Shown here one piece after another: positions 57,429-64,000 of a stretch of 64,000 nt of DNA. This DNA is from Phlebotomus papatasi. Its lineage: Eukaryota; Arthropoda; Insecta; Diptera; Psychodidae. The stretch's first letter is position 1, and every line of letters starts with the position of its first letter. The translations under genes were made by a program, and so were the position numbers. The DNA lies in contig NC_077223.1 of assembly GCF_024763615.1 (NCBI RefSeq), positions 54,436,627 through 54,500,626 on the forward strand. The letters are read 5' to 3'. The notes beneath the pieces were generated by a model. That model made no database searches and was not told where the DNA came from. It was given only the letters and a program-made list of their open reading frames with translations.

Positions 57429-57630
57429 ATGAGTAAATTGGTGGGGTGCATCATCTGGGTAATTTTACGATCATGCTCATTCATTGGGATAAATTGCCCA
57501 AGAACGATGAACAACTTTCGAGACACCGAAGAATTTCCAGCCCAAAAAGACATGACTCAAGTCAACGAAGAAATGTGCGGAATTTTTGTGGCGGACGAGG
57601 ACATGAAAGTGATTCATTCAATTTTGGGTA
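57429..57630 (+). CDS. candidate first exon, mate of 39445-39644
   Basis: Same signal-peptide-like N-terminus and the same interruption by the pogo-like derivative at 57631. The arms show only one residue change downstream (F to L), inside the inserted element's sequence. Confidence 0.3.
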
Positions 57631-58698
57631 GGGGAAATGCTTCTAATTTTGTCCAGTTTCTTATTTTGGACACTTTGAGGATAACATTGGACACTAAAAA
57701 TAAATTGATTAAAATGATGGATTTTTATTCCAATATTTGATGAATAATGAATTATATCTAAATATTTGTTCCTTTTGGAATATTTTAACACTAAATACGT
57801 TAAAATTTGAATATGATTTGAGTTGAAATTGCTTTGTTGAAAATTCAGTGTGAGCAATTGCTTACGAGAAATATGACAGAACTTCGTGGCTTACTTCAGT
57901 CTTATTTAGTTTTGGTGAAGTACTAACAAAGTTTGTTCGCTGTTTTTGAGTGATATTATTGAATATTCATTGAATATTGTGTTGATTCATGTTAGTAGTG
58001 ATTTGTACATTTGACCTGAAGTGAGATTTGCCTTGTGAATTAGATTTTTCGTGTGAAAAATGGGAAATTTTTTAAGACATTCACCAGTGAGGTGATGATT
58101 CTTATTTTGGACAGGTGTTTTTCTCACGAAATTTCGTGAAGTTTTAGCTTTTGTGATGACTAGGTTGGACAAATGCCTGGAGAAATGAAGGAGCATCATC
58201 TCTACGAAAGAGATGCAGTGAGAAATGCCTTGAAAGGCTCCCGGAAAGGGCAGGGAATGAGCGAATCCGCACGTACTTGGAGTACCGAAGTCAACTCACT
58301 TTAATGAATGATATGGAAAGTTTCTGGGCTTCTTGTGACATTCCACGTTTCCCTTACATGACCAGGAAGAGGACTTGGTAAGATTGGTTCATGAAATGAA
58401 GAACAATGGGCATCCTGTTGAGGCGGATTATCTGTCCAAATTTACAGACAAGTTGTAAAAATTAATAACCAAGTTGTCCAAAATAAGAGTCAAATTCACC
58501 TCTACATATCAATTCATTTTTAAACGTATTAAAACTAATTTTAGTAAAAATGAGATGATAAATAGCTTGCCAAGTTTCTAAACAATCCTTCTGAAAAGAG
58601 AGTAACAAGAAAAGTCAATTAGTATTGAAAATATGGCACTTCAAACTTAGGATATCGATGCTTATATGCAGACTGTCCAAAATTATAAGCACTTCCCC
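57631..58698 (+). mobile_element. pogo-like derivative, right-arm mate
   Basis: Inverted copy of 38375-39442 with the same TA flanks. The HTH remnant is at 58173-58304 on the plus strand. Confidence 0.8.
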
Positions 58699-60098
58699 TA
58701 TATAATACCAAGAGAATTTATCCTCGTCGGATGAAAAAAGAAATTTCGCAAAATTCTGAAAAAGATTTTTTTATTGAGGAAACTTATTACAGATTTCAAA
58801 AGGTATGGATTTTTTATTGCAGTAAGCCAAAAAAGTATTTAAAAATGGCAAGGTGTTTGTGTGCAAAACAAAAGACTTCAATACATGGTCGAGCTCGAAC
58901 CCGCGCGCGATTTTCTTCAGCAATTGAATTAGTCAATGCTCTATCCTCACAATTCCAAGCCGATTTATCGATAGACTCTTGGCAGTGGACAGGGTTGTAA
59001 GAGAGTGCAGACCGAGACGTTGAATGCAACATATAAATTATCCAAGGAGAATTGTATGTAAAATTGCCTGGCTATATCCAATTATTGCCATCAACACACC
59101 GCACACTTTTCATGAAAGTGAATGCGCGTGTGCTGCGTGCTTCCATAAAAGAAGCTACAAGAGAAGAAAAGCCACATACTTCCATTGCACTTGAAATATA
59201 AATAACCAATTAAATTACATATCACAACAATCAAAGAAACTCTTTTTTAATACTTTTTCCCACCCCACATTCCGCGCGTCTCACTCCCAAATCGATTTGC
59301 TATTTATGGCGTAGAAATATAGACAATTTTATCTCCTAATCTAGTGTAAGCCCCTTCTCTAGAAGCTTTTTCTTTTCGGCAACCTTGGGCATTCCTCATA
59401 GTTGACAGAGACATTAAGGTAGACATCTCTTAGATAAGATTCTTCTTTGTTTTTTGCCTGAAGCATCAATGCTTTTCGCAAAACTTTGCCACTAAAAATT
59501 GTTGTAGATATTAATCTATGTTGCCGTTATCACTCATCTATGATTTAGAATTGGTCAGGAGGCAGATATTAGGTTAAAAATGGTGTTATGTACATATTTT
59601 GAGGATTTTTTTTATAGAAATTGTGAAATGGGCAAGAAAAATTCAGAAGAAAATGCAAGAAATTGTATACACATTTTTCATTATAACTACCCCCTTAGCC
59701 CTTGAAATTGGCAGAATTACTAAAGGCCAGACAAGTTATAAAAGGTATCTTAAAAACGAAAGCTTTAACATGCTGCAGCCGAAGATCTACTAGAACTTTT
59801 AAGTAGAAGTTAATACGACATTTTTGCCGATTATTAGCAATAATATTTAGAACTTTCACTAAAAAAGAAATGGCTAAACTTTCCAGCTTTGCGGAATGCT
59901 CGAACTCATGAGATAGAGCTCACCGTAAATTAGTTTTTCGCATGATCTTTTGGTGTTTACTGGTCTACTAGAGATAAAATCGATTCATAAATCACAAAAG
60001 CATTTGAATATCAAAAAATCGGTACTTGACCGATTTATTACCGATACAGCCGGGTTTGTAATACAATACTTTTCTAAGGAATCCAAATTTAACCAAAC
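58699..60098. other. no gene recognised; MITE D site unoccupied
   Basis: Mirror of 36657-38372 without MITE D. A single TA marks the empty site near 59431. Confidence 0.45.
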
Positions 60099-60322
60099 TG
60101 AAGGCCAATTTTTGAAATTCTCACTCGCACCCGCGAGCTCTTTAGTGGCCGAGAGAAATTGACTCGCACACCCGAAGATCCTTGAGTACGTGTAACGAGT
60201 AGTTTATGTTATAAAGAAGACGTTACAGAAGAATTTGAATCTGCGGGGTGTGCGATAGTCAATTTCTCTCGGCCACTAAAGAGCTCGCGGGTGCGAGTGA
60301 GACTTTCAAAAATTAGCCCTCT
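60099..60322. mobile_element. MITE C, right-arm mate
   Basis: Inverted copy of 36433-36656 with the same position inside family B. Confidence 0.75.
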
Positions 60323-60516
60323 GGTTAAAAGAATTTGCCCTCCAAAGTGGTTGACATTTTCATTCAATAATTGAAAATGGCGAATTTTCCGATCGTTGGT
60401 ATGTTTGGACTAAATGTTCGCCTGGACTACCTCTAAAACATATCCGAAAATCATTGAAAGAGTTATTGGACCAATTTCGAGAAAAACCGAAAAACATGGT
60501 TTTATAAGATGTTAAA

Positions 60517-62336
60517 GGGACAGATAATCCTAACCGGCTTATGTAGGTGAGATTCTTAACGTGAGCTAACTCGGAGTGCATGCAAATTCGATTTGGAGCT
60601 GAAGTTGGGAGACGCCATTCAGTTATCTTGAATCAAATTCGTGCAATTATACAAATTTTGTATTTAAACCAAAATATCAAGGATTTGGATGAACTAACAG
60701 AAAAGTGTTATATGGGTGAAATGTAGACCAGAATGTTCTCTATAATTTTGCCGTAGAACTTGAACTCATCGATTACTCAGAAGCCAAGATAAGCGAGGTT
60801 TTTTGTTTCTTAACTCGTTTTTTCATCCAGAGTGTTCCAAGTAGTCATTTGTTGAACTTCAACTATATCAAAGAATTGTTGTATTTTGCGGAACTTTCCA
60901 TTTAAACCCCTATTTTAAGTGTCTTGGTGGAGTAGAGGCAGTCAAATTGGCATCTGAGTGATTTCAAAGCGTTATTATTGGAAAAATCAATTTTTTCACA
61001 CTTAAACGGCAAAATCGGAGTGATAGCGTAGTCTGAGTGGAAAATGATGTATGGACGAAACGTAGAGACAAATGTGCTCTACAATTATGTCGAAGTAATC
61101 ATCAAAATCGGTTTAGCGACAGTCGAGATAATTGAGGTTATGTGATATTGAAATTGGTTTTTCGACTGTGGCGCCCCTGGTGTTGGTCCCACGAAGTTCA
61201 AATATTCTAGAAAGTTGTAGCATTTGGTGAGATCTTTCGTTTAAGCCCTCATTCATCAAAATCGGTCACATAGAACCGGAGATATGATTTTTTGAATTTC
61301 GTGAAATTTGACCCCTCATATCCCCGGTTCTGTTTTAACCACAGCGCACTTACGCCCCATTTTGGAAACGTCCTAGACTGGACTACAACATACTAAAATT
61401 TCATTAACTTGCACAATGCCGTTTTTGAGAAAAGTGACTTTGAATTTCGATGAATTTTGACGCTATCACAGCGCCACCTGTGGTGACTTTTTGAACTTCC
61501 ATTTGAAAGTGCTCATTGAGACGAAACCAAAAAGGTAAAATTTAGATCGCTATGTTAATTAGAACCGGAGATAGAGGCCGGTCAATGTTCGAACTTTGAC
61601 CCCTTATAGCTCGGGTCAGGGGTTTTAGATCGACTTAAGGTTTTTTTTGTTTGATAGGTATAATCAACGGCTACAACATACTAAAATTTCAGCCCGATGC
61701 ACAATGGAATTTTTGAGTTATTTAACTTATAAGATTTAAAAAATTTTCTTTTTAAAAAAAGCGCCCCTAGCGGTGGTTTTATGAACTTGCGATGTTAGAA
61801 GGGGAAGTGGCATTTCACGAGAGCTTTCCAAAAAGCCCTCACTTTTTAAATTCTGACAATTAGAACCGGAGTTATGGTCATTTTAAGAAATTTTTTTTGG
61901 ACCCTTATAGCTCGGGTCAGGGGGGTCGGGGGACCTTAAGTTTGGTATTGATGGAAAGCTCTAAGGCCCAGCTATAACATACTAAAATTTGAGCCCGATC
62001 GATGCCATAGGGGCGGAGCTATTGAGAAAACAAAAAAAAAGGGGGGTCTTCAAAATGGCGGAAGGAGGGGTGGGGGGTGGGGGGTCTATGCACCAAGTTG
62101 CAATTTTCACCCGATATATAACCTTTGCCGAAAACCGCAAGTCGATATCTTTTTTAGTTTAGGAGCTATTAAGGTCCAAAGAGCGGCCGGCCGGCCGGCC
62201 GGGAACGTAAAATAGCCACATATATATTCGTGATCAGGAAGTGGCGAAACACATTTTGGCCAAGTTTGAGGTCGATCGGACGACATGAAATTTTGTTAGG
62301 ATTATAGTAGGTGAGATTGTTAAGAATCTCACCTAA
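60517..62336 (+). mobile_element. Helitron-like family, full-length copy in right arm
   Basis: 1820 bp, GGGACAG to CACCTAA, followed by T. The 4-bp length difference from 34423-36238 lies in homopolymer or GGCC tracts. Confidence 0.9.
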
Positions 62337-62361
62337 TAAATAAGTGAACTCTTTTTTTAAT

Positions 62362-62595
62362 TTATTGATCTAATGGGAAATGGATAACGGATAAATATTG
62401 CATCCAACATACAGGATAGTTGAAAGGAAGATCAAAAACTAATCGGAGAACTTTTATTCTCTTTTGCATTTTATTGATGTGCACATTGGTACAATCACCC
62501 CATATAGGACAAGTGTACAAAAGTACAGCACGAAAAATCATTTCTAGGATCAATAATTTATTTTTATATTGACGTGAGATTTTCTTAAAGGTCAA
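62362..62595 (-). pseudogene. Jockey-like RT C-terminal fragment, right-arm mate
   Basis: Inverted copy of 34164-34397 with CPIW in place of CPTW and one I-to-V change. The T and I forms show the arms are not byte-identical assembly copies. Confidence 0.7.
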
Positions 62596-62603
62596 GTAAA
62601 AAA

Positions 62604-63434
62604 AATCAGAAAAAATTATTCAAAATCGGTACTTAACCGGTTCATTTACCGATGAAGACCGATACAACCGGGTTCAGAATTTCAATATCTTTCCAAAAAT
62701 TCAAATTTAACCAAATCGGTTGAAAAATGGGCCCTTCAAAGTGGTTGACCTATGACCTTCAATAATTCAAAATGGAGAATTTTCCGGTCATAGGTATTTT
62801 TGGACGAAATGTTCCCTTAGATGACCTCTAAAATATTTCCGACAATATTTGAAAAATTTGGGCCAATTTTGAGAAAAACCGAAAAAACATGGTTTTGAAG
62901 TGGTTAGAGGGGGGAGGGGAAAAACGCATAGAGATATTATTTTTATTGGGGGTCATCGATGACTGGAAGTCGATATTTCTTACCGTTTAGGCACCAGAAA
63001 GGTGACAAGTTGAAAAAAGACGATTATATAACTGCTCTCTCTTTGAGTTCGAGCAGTAAAATATAGTAATAATTTTATTATTATGGACGATTTTTTTTTT
63101 TAATTTATTTTCAACGACTTATCCCTATCGGGATTACAGGCTTAGAATACCACGTTTGTTACTTCAGAAATATGTTCGAAATCGATCCCAAGACGACTCA
63201 CCAATATGTCAAGAAGACAAAATCCTGAATTTGTTTCAGTCACTTCTAAAAAATTTCATATTTCGCGAAAATGTTCATATTTTGCGAAAATTTAATTTCT
63301 GGGGAAAATTTGACATGCCGCGAAAAATTTCAAATCACTCGAAAATTTCAATTCTGGTAAAAAATTATCTCGCGAAAATTTCATATTTCGCGAAAATTTA
63401 ATTTTGGGCAAAGAAGTTCACATCTCGCGAAAAA
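62604..63434. repeat. family B repeat and TTTCGCGAAAA array, right-arm mates
   Basis: 62604-63024 mirrors family B at 33735-34155. 63247-63434 mirrors the degenerate TTTTCGCGA array. The sequence from 63435 to the window end mirrors 32759-33324 and holds no recognised gene. Confidence 0.75.
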
Positions 63435-64000
63435 TTTCTGTTGGGGTTTTAGTGTAAAAATGAAGAAGTGACCGTTAATAAGAGAAGCGGATTCAAAAAA
63501 TATCGATCGAAAGAAAGATGGAGAATATCGAGAGCAGTGTGGGATTTCTCCTTCTATCATCTTGCAATTTTCTGGACTTGTTCCGCTGTTACTGTTGGTT
63601 TTTCGTCTCTGTGCAAAATTGGTGATTGATAAAATTAAAATTTGAGGAAAAACTTAAAAAATTTAAGAGTAAAATAAATTTGTGAGTTGAAAAAGGTTTT
63701 TTATTGTGAAGTGGAAAGATCAGCTGATCGGGGGAGAGTGAAAATCCAGGAGGAAAGGCTTGAGATTTGAGCGATTTCGAGGAAAAGGGGCCCGAAATCT
63801 ACCACGACGTTACCCACCACAAAGGGAAGAGATTGTTTCTTCGGGAGAAAGGAAAATTTTTAATCCTCCTCGCCGAATACATTCTCTAATTATTCTCTCT
63901 TCCCTCCTAAAGGTATTTCTCGCCTTCCCGGCCCTATAATTGTTGAGAATCTCTGTGCTAATGCTCTGCCACTTTGTTTATTGAAGGTAAATGCATCAGG

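Larger units (their letters stand above)
53330..64000. repeat. right arm of the ~10 kb inverted repeat
   Basis: Reverse complement of 32759-42588, starting at the base after the gap and still matching at the window end. Contains a CACTG MITE and a longer Penelope-like copy absent from, or shorter in, the left arm, and lacks MITE D. Confidence 0.95.

Noticed and set aside
5935..62336. Interpreting the GGCC tracts as CRISPR, attachment or origin sequences
   Set aside because: They are short simple-sequence tracts at a fixed position in each Helitron-like copy and vary in length as microsatellites do.

Overview
The window looks like AT-rich nuclear DNA from an insect, most likely a dipteran. 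This is inferred from its repeat mix: pogo-like DNA transposons, MITEs, a Penelope-like element with a GIY-YIG endonuclease, a Jockey-like RT remnant and Helitron-like elements. I see no prokaryotic operons, rRNA, tRNA or CRISPR. No complete protein-coding gene is visible. The best host-gene signal is two or three small minus-strand exons with consistent splice phase at the left edge (1-1622). Two runs of exactly 500 N (25924-26423, 52830-53329) are scaffold gaps.

The dominant component is one roughly 1.8 kb non-coding repeat family present about a dozen times: 5935-7762, 10839-12292, 14835-18488 (a copy split by another copy at 15715-17535), 27084-30438 (a tail-to-tail dimer), 34423-36238, 47476-49272, 50765-52829 (a copy split by another at 50889-52719), 60517-62336, plus fragments. 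Two nested insertions give its exact ends: 5'-GGGACAG...CACCTAA-3', inserted between A and T with no target duplication. It has a 3' terminal hairpin, subterminal inverted repeats and a (GGCC)n tract. I read it as a non-autonomous Helitron-like (Helentron/HINE-like) family whose interior is built from about five diverged modules of roughly 290-340 bp.

Region by region. 1-5934: candidate host exons, small repeats and a perfect 39-bp-stem hairpin. 5935-18488: Helitron-like copies plus two nested TA-flanked pogo-like elements (8109-9965 and 12649-14335). 18489-27083: mostly unrecognised DNA with one TIR element and gap 1. 27084-30438: the palindromic dimer. 30439-32758: an RT-like tail and AT-rich DNA. 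32759-42588 and 53330-64000 are inverted copies of each other. All length differences between them resolve into discrete events: a 4-bp difference in the Helitron-like copy, a 316-bp TA MITE only in the left arm, an 816-bp difference plus internal inversion in the Penelope-like element, and a 337-bp CACTG MITE only in the right arm. The inner end of the right arm abuts gap 2, so the palindrome may be real or may be two haplotypes scaffolded in opposite orientation. The 10.7 kb centre holds tandem repeats, MITEs, a second hairpin-ended family and more Helitron-like copies.
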